From: Oscillospiraceae bacterium
GTDB taxonomy: Bacteria > Bacillota > Clostridia > Oscillospirales > Ruminococcaceae
DNA: 64,000 nt
NCBI GenBank assembly: GCA_021199855.1
Contig: JAJQHD010000057.1
Span: forward strand, 124,001 to 188,000
Reading direction: 5' to 3'
The notes under the pieces are model-generated. The model ran no database searches, was not told the origin of the DNA, and saw nothing but the letters and a program-made list of their open reading frames with translations. The translations under genes were made by a program, and so were the position numbers. Shown piece after piece: positions 24,091-36,088 of the stretch. The first letter of the stretch is position 1; the number at the start of each line of letters is the position of its first letter.

Positions 24091-26307
24091 TTGGATGACT
24101 TCGTCTTCTCAATTCCATTTAACCTATACGACAAGGCTGAGAAGGTCGACGGGCATATCTGCGTCACTCATGACGATATATTCGTCTATATTGGCTCCGA
24201 AATCAAGGAGAGTTTTCCGATTAAGGCGTATGAAGAATATGCCTGCGAACAGCTCGTCGGATGCTCGATGATGGTTGGACGTCACGGTGACACCGACGAC
24301 AAGTGCATCTGTTCTTTCACTCAGGACAACTTTATCGCCTTTGCTGAGCTCTGCAAGCTCCTGAACCACTATCTGACAACGGGAATTTTCATCGAGAAGA
24401 GCACCATCGACGAACCCAAGTGCCCGAAATGTGGTCTTCCGCTTGACGGCTACACCGAGTGCCCATACTGCGCATCCAAAGTCAAAGTCTTTATGAAGAT
24501 TTTCAAGCGCATAGGACCATATAAAAAGGCATTCGGAATCGCAATCCTCTGCACGATTATAACCGAGATAGTCGAGGTCATCAAGCCCTACATAAATCGC
24601 TATATTATCGACGACTATGTCATCCCTGTCCAGGACGGAACCCTGTCCACAGGAGACGTCAGCATGAGTGGTTTTGCGCTTCTCTGCACATTCCTCTTCA
24701 TATCGGTTATAATCACGACGATTTTAGACCGCATAAATCTCAAGAACAGCTACTATGTTTCATTGAATCTTGGTCAGGATCTCAGGCAGGACGTCTTCGA
24801 CAAGACACTTGATTTGTCGATGTCCTCAGTTTCCAAGAAGACCGCCGGCGAGCTCATCTCCCGTGTTTCAAACGACGCGAACAAAATCCAGAGCTTCATA
24901 ACCGATAACGGCAAGAACGCAGTTGTCAGAATTCTCTCGCTTGTCATAGTTGCGATAATCCTCTTCGTGATGAACTGGCGGCTTGCTTTGATGGTCATAC
25001 TCCCTCTTCCGTTCGTGGCAATTCTTGTAAAGAAAATCGGTGACATCATGCATAAGTACTTCAGCTGCTCCTGGAGATTCTCGAACGCCCATTCAAGGCT
25101 CCTTCACGACACACTTAACGGAATCCGTGTCGTAAAATCCTGCGGAACCGAGAAAGCCGAAGCTGAGAAGTACGAAAAAGCCTCCGGTGCATGGGCAAAA
25201 GCCGCATCAAAGGCTGAAGTCGTCTGGAATTTACTCAATCCTATCTCCGATTTTGTTCTGGTAATAGGAAACTATTTTGTCGTCTTCTTCGGAGCAAAGA
25301 TGGTCTTGGGACAAATGCCCCAGTGGGGAACAATGACCCTGGGAGAACTCACCCAGTTCACATCATACGTAAGTATGCTATATACGCCGCTTCGCTGGCT
25401 CATTCAGCTTCCGAAATCGATTGCCGATGTCTCCGTCAGCGCATCAAAGGTCTTCGAGATTCTCGAAGAGGAGACCGACGTCCGGGACAGCTCCGACTGC
25501 GTCGACCTCGACATCCAGGGCGATATCGAATTCGACCACGTTTACTTCGGCTATAAGGTCTATAATCCTGTTCTCAAAGACATCAGTTGTAATCTCGAAA
25601 AGGGCAAGATGTACGGCATTGTAGGACATTCCGGCGTCGGCAAGTCCACGATGATAAACCTTATTTTAAGACTGTATGACGTCACTCAGGGTGAAATCAG
25701 AATTGATGGTGTCAATATCAAGGACATTTCCCAGCAGAGTCTCCGCTCGCAGGTCGGTGTTGTTTTGCAGGAGACCTATCTGTTTGAAGGAAGCGTCCTC
25801 GACAACATCACCTATGCCAAGCCTGACGCCACTTTTGAGGAGGTTGTTGAGGCTGCCAAGGTCGCCCACGCCCACGAGTTCATAACAAAGCTTCCCGACG
25901 GCTACAACACCCGAGTCGGAAGCAAGGGCTACACTCTCTCCGGCGGCGAACGCCAGAGAATAGCGATTGCGAGAGCAATCCTCCACGACCCGAAGATTAT
26001 AATCTTAGATGAAGCAACCGCTTCTCTCGATACCGAGACCGAGCGTCAGATTCAGGAGGGCTTGAACGAGCTCTGCAAGGGCAGAACGACAATAGCGATA
26101 GCTCACCGTCTCTCGACTCTCTCCCACGCCGACCAGCTGATAGTACTGAATAAGGGGCGCCTCGCCGAAATGGGCACCCACGACGAACTCATGCGCCAGC
26201 AAGGCGTCTACTACTCCCTCGTAATGGCACAGAGACAGACTACTAAGATGAAGAAGGTCAGTCAGCCTGCCAGCATCCCCGGTCAGCTTGCGGAGGCGGC
26301 AAAGTAA
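24091..26307 (+). CDS. ABC exporter with N-terminal zinc ribbon (transporter B)
   Basis: 738 residues from the TTG at 24091. About 1-105 form a cytoplasmic domain related to that of transporter A; the zinc ribbon CPKCGLPLDGYTECPYC is at about 110-126. Six membrane helices (about 145-475) and an ATPase domain (about 495-738) follow, with Walker A HSGVGKST, LSGGERQRIAI, IIILDEATAS and IAHRLST. Both A and B have intact ATPases, so they may form a heterodimer or two homodimers. The start is uncertain: the frame is open from 24037 and codons before the TTG read TNLLISAPEGKS, which could be coding, yet there is no ATG or GTG; GGAAGGGAA before the TTG is a fair ribosome site. Confidence 0.87.
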   Translation: MDDFVFSIPFNLYDKAEKVDGHICVTHDDIFVYIGSEIKESFPIKAYEEYACEQLVGCSMMVGRHGDTDDKCICSFTQDNFIAFAELCKLLNHYLTTGIFIEKSTIDEPKCPKCGLPLDGYTECPYCASKVKVFMKIFKRIGPYKKAFGIAILCTIITEIVEVIKPYINRYIIDDYVIPVQDGTLSTGDVSMSGFALLCTFLFISVIITTILDRINLKNSYYVSLNLGQDLRQDVFDKTLDLSMSSVSKKTAGELISRVSNDANKIQSFITDNGKNAVVRILSLVIVAIILFVMNWRLALMVILPLPFVAILVKKIGDIMHKYFSCSWRFSNAHSRLLHDTLNGIRVVKSCGTEKAEAEKYEKASGAWAKAASKAEVVWNLLNPISDFVLVIGNYFVVFFGAKMVLGQMPQWGTMTLGELTQFTSYVSMLYTPLRWLIQLPKSIADVSVSASKVFEILEEETDVRDSSDCVDLDIQGDIEFDHVYFGYKVYNPVLKDISCNLEKGKMYGIVGHSGVGKSTMINLILRLYDVTQGEIRIDGVNIKDISQQSLRSQVGVVLQETYLFEGSVLDNITYAKPDATFEEVVEAAKVAHAHEFITKLPDGYNTRVGSKGYTLSGGERQRIAIARAILHDPKIIILDEATASLDTETERQIQEGLNELCKGRTTIAIAHRLSTLSHADQLIVLNKGRLAEMGTHDELMRQQGVYYSLVMAQRQTTKMKKVSQPASIPGQLAEAAK

Positions 26308-27158
26308 TACCCATCATCAAAGTCGATAATCTCGCCGACGACAGTCTCAAAATCTACACTAGCCTCACCCAAGCCCAGCTTCGCAACCGGCTTGAGCCAG
26401 AGAAGGGGATATTTATTGCCGAGAGTCCTAAGGTTATAGGCACGGCTCTTGACTGCGGTTACGAGCCTCTGTCGATGCTCACCGAGGAGCGGCACATCAA
26501 CGGCGACGCAAGGGAAGTTATCACCAGATGTGGCGATATCACTGTCTACACGGCAGATAGGGGACTGCTCAGCAGTCTCACCGGCTATGAGCTCACCCGA
26601 GGTGTACTCTGCGCTTTCTGAAGACCCTTGCCGAAGACTCCCAAAGAGGTGACTCACAGCGCTTCGAGAATCGCAGTTCTTGAAGACATCGCCGACTCGA
26701 CCAACATCGGTGCAATCTTTCGTTCGGCGGCGGCTCTGGGAATCGATGCGGTTTTGATAACTCCGTCCTGCTGTGACCCACTTTGCCGCCGGGCAATCAG
26801 AGTCAGTATGGGAACGGTATTTCAGATTCCCTGGGCGCAGGTTGGTGAGGATTACTTGGACTGGCACCAGAACGGTGCCGAACTCCTGAGAAACCTCGGC
26901 TTCAAATCCGCTGCAATGGCACTCTCGGACGACTCAATCAGCGTCGACAACCCGATTCTGAAGTCTGAGCCAAGACTTGCCATAGTTTTAGGTACTGAGG
27001 GCGACGGTCTTGCCAAGCACACAATCGCCAGTTGCGATTATACAGTCAAAATCCCGATGCAGAACGGCGTTGATTCGCTTAACGTGGCGTCAGCCGCCGC
27101 ACTTGCTTTCTGGGAATGCGGTTTCGTTGCTAACGCAACGAAAAATTCGGAATTATGA
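26307..27158 (+). pseudogene. TrmH/SpoU-family RNA 2'-O-methyltransferase, interrupted by TGA
   Basis: One frame encodes a whole methyltransferase: N-terminal substrate-binding part from about 26307 (LTQAQLRNRLEPEKGIFIAESPKVI) and SpoU catalytic part (VLEDIADSTNIGAIFRSAAALG, LGTEGDGL, IPMQNGVDSLNVASAAA). All three SpoU motifs are intact. A TGA at 26619-26621 splits it between RGVLCAF and RPLP; relatives have an arginine-type residue there, so CGA to TGA is likely. The expected start overlapping the transporter stop is ATA, not ATG. Two lesions in one gene argue for decay rather than a chance error. The part from the TTG at 26628 could still be made as a 176-residue catalytic fragment. Confidence 0.78.
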
Positions 27159-27177
27159 ATTCGGAATTCGGAATTAT
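27146..27177 (+). repeat. Short AATTCGG tandem block
   Basis: Three copies of AATTCGGAATT-type units, with TATG between the first two, cover the end of the methyltransferase remnant and the bases after it. Such blocks are common between genes in clostridial genomes; no function is apparent. Confidence 0.6.
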
Positions 27178-27180
27178 TGT

Positions 27181-27217
27181 AAAACCCACAGGTTACAAGA
27201 TGTAACTTGTGGGTTTT
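27181..27217. terminator. Bidirectional terminator
   Basis: Long stem AAAACCCACA-GTTACA / TGTAAC-TTGTGGGTTTT with a 3-base loop, placed between the convergent methyltransferase remnant and the GH9 gene; A and T runs at both ends allow function in both directions. Confidence 0.9.
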
Positions 27218-27220
27218 GTG

Positions 27221-28822
27221 TCAGTTCAGAAGATACGCCGCCACGAATACTGCCGGAGAATTCCAATATATCGTGACTTCGTTGACGGAATACAAATCTA
27301 CTACATCTGCAAAGCTCTTCATCGGCGGTGTGCCCTTTGGAATGTACCTGTGCGCTGTCTCTTCAACCGGTCGGCGGTTCGCGCCGCCACTTACCATTCC
27401 GGGGATGCACTCGTCGATGCCGTCTGCCGCAGCAGGGCGCAGGTGAGGATGCCTGATAGCTTTTTCCCTGTTTCCAGAAACATAGCTCATACCGACAGCA
27501 TTAACTCCCATCAGAACGTCGAACTGCCTCTTTGCATAGACTCCGAACTCGTGGGCGCCGCACAGTGTATCACACACGGCAAAAATCATCCCGTGCTTCA
27601 TAAGGTTCATATTGCTTCCCCAGCCGTAGTCTCGCTCGTCCATCGCCGCCATGTAGCCGCTTCTGTCCGCAAGCCACCTGAGCCGGTGTGCCTGATTCAC
27701 AAACATGGATTTATAAGCCTCTGCAAGCTTGTCATCTTCTGAGATTCTCCCGCTCGTGAGATACGCGAGAGCTCCCAGTCCACCGATAGAACCGACCCCG
27801 AATTCAGTTCTCGGAAAGTCGTAGACAAGAAGCTCTTTTGCTTTTTCGAGATACTTCTCGTCCCCGGTAGCCGCATACATCTCAGAGTACGCCCAGAACC
27901 GGTTGTCCTTGTCTCCGCCTTCGCCGTAGCCGCCCGTGCCGCAACCTTCGGGATTGCGGAATCCGATAAACTGCGGGTTCTCGTCGAGCCACTTGAGTGA
28001 AAGCTTTGCAGTTTCCAGTAGCTTTTCAGCATATTCAGCGTCAAATTCTTTGTAAACTCTGTATCCGAGAGCACATACCGCCGCCAGGTCGGCAGTCGCC
28101 ATCGAGGAAACTGGCAGTAAGTAGAGCGGCTTCAAATCTCTTTCCGGCATGACAAACCGTGCATGTTGAGCCGTCGAGACCTTATGATAAACCGCACCGT
28201 CCGCCTTCTGCATCTTCATCAGCCAGTCGAGCTCATACTTCACTTCTGACAGAAAATCCGGCATATTGTTGCCACTTTCCGGAATGTTAAGATTGAGCTT
28301 CCCGAGTGCGTTTGGATAGAGAATATACGCATACAGAAGCTGTGCCGCCGCACATGCTCCCGGGGTGACGTATCTTCCGTAATCCCCGGCATCATGCCAG
28401 CCGCCGGAAACGTCTTTTTTAATAGAATGGTCGAACCACTCGGACGCCACCGAAGTGTGGCAAGCCCCATGCGTGAACTGCCCTGCATTTTCCGGCTTAA
28501 GCTCGCATCCACACCTGAAATAGTAGTAAGCCCGAACCAAGTCCCGAAGCGTCTTGTCAAGTGCGTTCCTGCCTATCTTAAATAGTGGGGAAGTCGCATC
28601 CCCTGCAACGACTCTGTATTCGCCATCGGTCTGTAGCTCCGAGAAATCAACTTTGTAAACAGTATCGCCCGAATTCTCATCAAATCCGAATTTCAGGCAC
28701 TTGCCTTCAAAAACAGCATTGCCATCAGCATCTATTACTTTAAATGTCTCCGACGAAAATGGCAGAACCGCAATTTTCTCACTTTCCGGGAGATATCCTG
28801 CTTGATTTATATGAATAGTCAT
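27221..28822 (-). CDS. Glycoside hydrolase family 9, cytoplasmic cellodextrinase-like
   Basis: 533 residues. An N-terminal Ig-like CelD_N domain (about 1-85, INQAGYLPESEKIAVL) precedes the GH9 (alpha/alpha)6 barrel. The catalytic base region is SGGWHDAGDYGRYVTPG (about 138-154) and the acid Glu lies in DLYSVNEVTIYWNSPA near the C-terminus. GH9 enzymes cut beta-1,4-glucans. There is no signal peptide, carbohydrate-binding module or anchor, so it probably acts inside the cell on imported cello-oligosaccharides rather than on cellulose. It is a single gene with its own promoter and shares a terminator with the gene on the other strand. Confidence 0.9.
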   Translation of the reverse strand: MTIHINQAGYLPESEKIAVLPFSSETFKVIDADGNAVFEGKCLKFGFDENSGDTVYKVDFSELQTDGEYRVVAGDATSPLFKIGRNALDKTLRDLVRAYYYFRCGCELKPENAGQFTHGACHTSVASEWFDHSIKKDVSGGWHDAGDYGRYVTPGACAAAQLLYAYILYPNALGKLNLNIPESGNNMPDFLSEVKYELDWLMKMQKADGAVYHKVSTAQHARFVMPERDLKPLYLLPVSSMATADLAAVCALGYRVYKEFDAEYAEKLLETAKLSLKWLDENPQFIGFRNPEGCGTGGYGEGGDKDNRFWAYSEMYAATGDEKYLEKAKELLVYDFPRTEFGVGSIGGLGALAYLTSGRISEDDKLAEAYKSMFVNQAHRLRWLADRSGYMAAMDERDYGWGSNMNLMKHGMIFAVCDTLCGAHEFGVYAKRQFDVLMGVNAVGMSYVSGNREKAIRHPHLRPAAADGIDECIPGMVSGGANRRPVEETAHRYIPKGTPPMKSFADVVDLYSVNEVTIYWNSPAVFVAAYLLN

Positions 28823-28856
28823 ACCATTACCTACTTGAAATCATAATTTTAAGCTT

Positions 28857-28885
28857 ATAATAGCCGATAGCAAGGCAAAAGTCAA
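28857..28885 (-). promoter_or_regulatory. Promoter of the GH9 gene
   Basis: Minus-strand TTGACT (28880-28885), 17-base spacer, TATTAT (28857-28862), about 30 bases before the ATG. Confidence 0.75.
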
Positions 28886-29000
28886 TGAGCAATTTTTGCA
28901 TCACTTGTTTGACTTTTCGGCAAAGTCTATGAAAATAATGATGTGTGTTTTCTAACACCTCTGAGGTATCTAAAAACTTTATATAAGATTTTTTCTAAAA

Positions 29001-29033
29001 TACCTTGACAGACAAGGTAACATGTGATATAAT
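29001..29033 (+). promoter_or_regulatory. Promoter with operator for the PadR cassette
   Basis: TTGACA (29005-29010), 17-base spacer, TATAAT (29028-29033). A perfect 7-base inverted repeat TACCTTG-ACAGA-CAAGGTA (29001-29019) covers the -35 box, a good site for repression by the PadR protein encoded next. Confidence 0.8.
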
Positions 29034-29064
29034 GCAAACAGAAAGAGTAAAGGAGGCGGATAAA

Positions 29065-29430
29065 TTGTCGGTAGCATCTGAACTTATAAGAGGGCGAGTT
29101 GACGCAGTAATTCTGGCGAACCTCATGCAGGGCGACAGCTACGGTTACGAAATCAACAAGAGTATATTAAGAAAATCGTCCGGGATGTACGAGCTGAATG
29201 AAGCCACGCTCTACACCGCTTTCAAAAAGCTCCTCGACAGCGGATATATCACCTCGTACTGGGGAGATTCCGAATCGGGAGCCAGAAGAAAATACTACCA
29301 CATAACCCCGCTCGGCAGGGAAGCCTACTTCAGGATGACCGACGAGTGGGTCGAAGCCAAAAACATCATGGATAGAATCTTGTCCGTCAGCGGAGAGGGC
29401 TTAGAAAAAGACGAGGAGGCACAGCTATGA
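29065..29430 (+). CDS. PadR family transcriptional regulator
   Basis: 121 residues with a winged helix: VASELIRGRVDAVILANLMQGDSYGYEINK, EATLYTAFKKLLDSGYITSYW and GARRKYYHITPLGREAY are classic PadR blocks, followed by a C-terminal dimer helix. The start is TTG at 29065 with AAAGGAGG 8 bases upstream; the frame is open further up, but that stretch is the promoter itself. It overlaps the next gene by 4 bases. PadR genes followed by a HAAS/DUF1700-like gene and DUF4097 genes are a recurring envelope-stress cassette in Firmicutes. Confidence 0.9.
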   Translation: MSVASELIRGRVDAVILANLMQGDSYGYEINKSILRKSSGMYELNEATLYTAFKKLLDSGYITSYWGDSESGARRKYYHITPLGREAYFRMTDEWVEAKNIMDRILSVSGEGLEKDEEAQL

Positions 29431-29885
29431 GAGATAAAATTGAAGCGTATATAGACGAGCTCTTTAAATCCGCACCGGACAATCCGCAGACCCGTGAGCT
29501 CAAGGAGGAGATACTGAGTAATACTCTTGAAAAGTATGAGGACCTGGTTGCAGGTGGAATGAACGATGAATCCGCTTACAAATCAGCAATATCCGGCATC
29601 GGCGATGTCGACGAGCTCATAAAGGAGTATTCAGGTGACAGCGGAGAAATAATTGAAGTGAAATCTGCCGAGATAGTGGAGCCGAAGCCTGATGAAACGG
29701 TAAAGCCAAAGCGTTCGTTACAGAAAATCGTAGTAGCGATTATGTGGTGTCTGATAATTGTAATATATCTCGTCGTAAGTATCACCACCGGCGCATGGCA
29801 GTTCACCTGGGTAGCCTTCCTGATAGGCTTTGCACTTAAATTCGTCATAGACGGAATATTTGAACTTATTAACCAAAAACAATAG
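29427..29885 (+). CDS. Membrane protein with HAAS/DUF1700-like N-terminal domain
   Basis: 152 residues. The N-terminal helical domain (about 1-70: KIEAYIDELFKSAPDNPQTRELKEEILSNTLEKYEDLVAGGMNDESAYKSAISGIGDVDELIKEY) is the HAAS type that accompanies PadR regulators and is thought to transmit signals to them. A charged Pro/Lys linker and two membrane helices (about 108-128 and 130-147) follow. It is co-transcribed with the PadR gene (4-base overlap) and the DUF4097 gene. Confidence 0.82.
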   Translation: MRDKIEAYIDELFKSAPDNPQTRELKEEILSNTLEKYEDLVAGGMNDESAYKSAISGIGDVDELIKEYSGDSGEIIEVKSAEIVEPKPDETVKPKRSLQKIVVAIMWCLIIVIYLVVSITTGAWQFTWVAFLIGFALKFVIDGIFELINQKQ

Positions 29886-29916
29886 TCATAATGACAAAAT
29901 TGAAAGGAGCACTAAC

Positions 29917-30921
29917 ATGACTAACAAAACCAACTCTATCTTAAAAATCGTTGCTGGCGCAGTAGCCGCAGTACTTCTTGTAGGTATACTCGTAGTATTA
30001 GTCCAGATCAATGCGAGCCTCAAGGCTCAGAACGACACTCAGAGCGACACCGCCGTAGCGACCAGAGCTTCCGATGATGACGTCGAAATCCTCAACTCTT
30101 ACGATAACGAATCTACGAACGGCGAAGTTGATACAGCCTCGACAACAACAGTAGCTGAAGAAGCAGCAACTCCCGAAGCTACCACTACTACCGAAGTTCA
30201 GGCTCAGGCAACGACCGAATCCACCACAACTCAGTCACAGACCACAACTGCCGCCACCACCACAACCCAGGCGACTACCACCACAGCCGCAACCACCACA
30301 ACAGCACCCGCCACTTCAAACGCCACCTCCTCTTCCAACAACACCTACTCATCCGCAACAGGTGACTTCACCATGGATACAACCGGCATAACCGACATCG
30401 AAATCGACTGGTACTCGGGAAGCGTAACCGTCATCCCTTATAGTGGCACGACTATCCAGGTTACTGAAACCAGCTCATCCACCATCAGCTCTTCAAACGT
30501 CCTCTACTACACTGTCAACAGATATGGTGAGCTCAAGATCAACTTCAATTCGAGCAACAGATTCTCTAACGCAGGCATCTCGAAGGACCTTACAGTCTAC
30601 ATTCCGAGCTCTATGTATCTTGATGAGCTCTCGATTGAGGCGACATCTGCCGACATCGTCATCTCTGACGCACAGGGCACTCTCTCGGTAAGAGACCTGA
30701 GTGTTGAGACCACCTCCGGTAATTCAACAATTAAGGGCATCACTGCCACCGAAATGAGCGCGGACGCTACCTCCGGCACAATCTCAATCTCTTCCTGCAC
30801 TATCTCCACTGAGCTCGACATTGAAATCACTTCTGGCAGTGCAACAATAGCCCTTCCGTCCGGCACCGGTTACACTCTCGAATACGAGACCACTACCGGC
30901 ACTGTCACCATTACAAACTGA
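29917..30921 (+). CDS. Membrane-anchored DUF4097 beta-helix protein with Thr-rich linker
   Basis: 334 residues. One N-terminal membrane helix (about 8-30), a long Thr/Ala-rich linker (about 75-145, with many TTTTAATTTT-like runs), and a C-terminal DUF4097 domain of short beta strands (about 150-334) with the repeating pattern I.I...SG...I, for example TSADIVISDAQGTLSVRDLSVETTSGNSTIKGITATEMSADATSGTISI. The domain should stack as a small beta helix outside the membrane. The ATG has AAAGGAGC upstream; an earlier in-frame ATG overlaps the previous gene and is less likely. Last gene of the PadR cassette, followed by a terminator. Confidence 0.85.
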   Translation: MTNKTNSILKIVAGAVAAVLLVGILVVLVQINASLKAQNDTQSDTAVATRASDDDVEILNSYDNESTNGEVDTASTTTVAEEAATPEATTTTEVQAQATTESTTTQSQTTTAATTTTQATTTTAATTTTAPATSNATSSSNNTYSSATGDFTMDTTGITDIEIDWYSGSVTVIPYSGTTIQVTETSSSTISSSNVLYYTVNRYGELKINFNSSNRFSNAGISKDLTVYIPSSMYLDELSIEATSADIVISDAQGTLSVRDLSVETTSGNSTIKGITATEMSADATSGTISISSCTISTELDIEITSGSATIALPSGTGYTLEYETTTGTVTITN

Positions 30922-30938
30922 TTGGAAAAGTTTATGTG

Positions 30939-30968
30939 ATCCCTCCGAGCGCCGGAGGGATTTCTTTT
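30939..30968 (+). terminator. Terminator of the PadR cassette
   Basis: Stem ATCCCTCC / GGAGGGAT with a GAGCGCC loop followed by TTCTTTTT. Confidence 0.88.
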
Positions 30969-31002
30969 TATCCAAAAATTTCGCAAACCTGAAACTTTCC
31001 TA

Positions 31003-31031
31003 TTGTATTTCTCCGAAAAATCTGCTATCAT
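31003..31031 (+). promoter_or_regulatory. Promoter of the HlyD-like gene
   Basis: TTGTAT (31003-31008), 17-base spacer, TATCAT (31026-31031), 54 bases before the ATG. Confidence 0.62.
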
Positions 31032-31085
31032 AGTATGAGTAAAACATCGCCGTCAGCTTTGTGATTATCCCGGAGGAATTATATT

Positions 31086-32090
31086 ATGAAGAAAAGAATT
31101 TTTGCCATTTTCATGTCCTGTGTCCTTATATGCACTTTGTTTTCAGCATGTGGAGACGAAGCGAGTGTCGATGATGAGATTTATATTCCCATCAATACGA
31201 GCTCTATAAACTATAACACTGCAGACGCCTATATCGGAACAATCTTAGAGACGGTCACTCTTGACGGCACTGTCGACAAGCCCTACTACACCAATCTTTC
31301 CTTCTCGCTTGTCGGCGGAACGATAGTTGAGTTCAATGTTCATGAAGACCAGACAGTAAGCGAAGGCGATGTTCTTGTCCGCCTCAGCTCTGATGAACTC
31401 GACAACGAAATCGAAGTCCAGAAGGTAATTTTGGATTCAGCTCAGGCTACCTATGATGCCCTTGTCGCCGCCGGTGACGAGAACGAAGCGGCACTTGCCG
31501 CAATCGACCTTGCAATTGAGCAGGCGGAGTATGACAACCTTGTAAAGCGCCTCGATTATCTCACTATAACCGCTCCATGCGACGGAACTATAACCTCCGT
31601 CGGCAACTACTGGGTCGGAGCGACAGTTTCTGCAAACCAGACTGTCTGCACCATCGTCGACGCATCCAAGGTTTACCTCACCGTCACTGATTCAAGAAAC
31701 GAGCTTTCAAACATCACCTTTGGCACGAAAGTCGATATCGCCCAGGGAAATCTTGTAGTAACCACCGGCAAGGTAATCGATACCATAACGACAACCTCCT
31801 CAGACCGTTTCAGCGGTGAAACAAATACCATCACAAGCTACGTCATAATGCCCGATGAAGACGTCGACTTTGAAGATTTCGGCACCATTCAGGTTACGTT
31901 TACAACTCTCCGTAGAGATGATGCCATAATCGTTCCTACAGATGCAGTCTTTGAGACGTCTGATGGCTACGCCGTCAATGTACTCATTTCCGGCACCAAG
32001 ATTCAGATGGAAGTAACTGTTGGTATCATTTCCAGTAGCAAGACCGAGATTCTTTCGGGACTTGACGGTACCGAGACTATAATTCTTTAA
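31086..32090 (+). CDS. HlyD/RND-type membrane fusion lipoprotein
   Basis: 334 residues. Lipoprotein signal peptide with lipobox LFSAC (Cys at about 22). The barrel-sandwich hybrid is split in the normal way: SLVGGTIVEFNVHEDQTVSEGDVLVRLSS on one side and ITAPCDGTITSVGNYWVGATVSANQTVCTIVDASKVYL on the other, with a short helical hairpin between (about 108-150). A beta-barrel domain and a C-terminal IIVPTDAVFETSDGYAVNVL membrane-proximal domain follow. Such adaptors work with MacB-type ABC permeases, but none is next to it; the next gene is thymidine kinase. Its transporter must be elsewhere. Confidence 0.83.
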   Translation: MKKRIFAIFMSCVLICTLFSACGDEASVDDEIYIPINTSSINYNTADAYIGTILETVTLDGTVDKPYYTNLSFSLVGGTIVEFNVHEDQTVSEGDVLVRLSSDELDNEIEVQKVILDSAQATYDALVAAGDENEAALAAIDLAIEQAEYDNLVKRLDYLTITAPCDGTITSVGNYWVGATVSANQTVCTIVDASKVYLTVTDSRNELSNITFGTKVDIAQGNLVVTTGKVIDTITTTSSDRFSGETNTITSYVIMPDEDVDFEDFGTIQVTFTTLRRDDAIIVPTDAVFETSDGYAVNVLISGTKIQMEVTVGIISSSKTEILSGLDGTETIIL

Positions 32091-32104
32091 AACAGGGGAG
32101 CAGT

Positions 32105-35904
<3,800 letters not shown>

Positions 35905-35917
35905 TATAGGCAGTTAT

Positions 35918-36020
35918 GGCTCCCCTGTCAAGGGTGAGCGCAGAAGTTCGCGAGCGAACTTCGGGAGATTTGCTTCGCAAACTCCGCCTGAGAGGTGCGC
36001 CTACCGAAAGGGAGGCGCAT
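35918..36020 (+). repeat. Dispersed intergenic repeat, family A (copy 3, long form)
   Basis: GGCTCCCCTGTCAAGGGTGAGC, then an inserted module GAAGTTCGC-GAGC-GAACTTC and GAGATTTGCTTCGCAAACTC, then CGCCTGAGAGGTGCGC and a tail. The long module also occurs in copy 5 at 41476. The GH31 reading frame is open through this repeat but its true start lies after it. Confidence 0.8.
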
Positions 36021-36029
36021 TTTTGCACC

Positions 36030-36058
36030 TTGAAATCCTGGTCGCATTATGCTATACT
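36030..36058 (+). promoter_or_regulatory. Promoter of the GH31 gene
   Basis: TTGAAA (36030-36035), 17-base spacer, TATACT (36053-36058), 30 bases before the ATG at 36089. Confidence 0.8.
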
Positions 36059-36088
36059 GTCCCTATCACAAACAACGGAGGAACCGCC

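Noticed and set aside
26619..26621. TGA read as an amino acid (alternative genetic code)
   Set aside because: Many genes here end in TGA at the expected length (hisA, hisB, GH31), and Trp is written TGG throughout, so TGA is a stop in this organism. No selenocysteine hairpin was seen after it.
26283..26867. A 194-codon minus-strand frame over the broken methyltransferase
   Set aside because: The plus strand carries SpoU family blocks on both sides of the TGA, so the minus frame is a shadow.
30220..30320. Tandem ACC/ACA-rich repeat
   Set aside because: It is the coding sequence of the Thr-rich linker of the DUF4097 protein.
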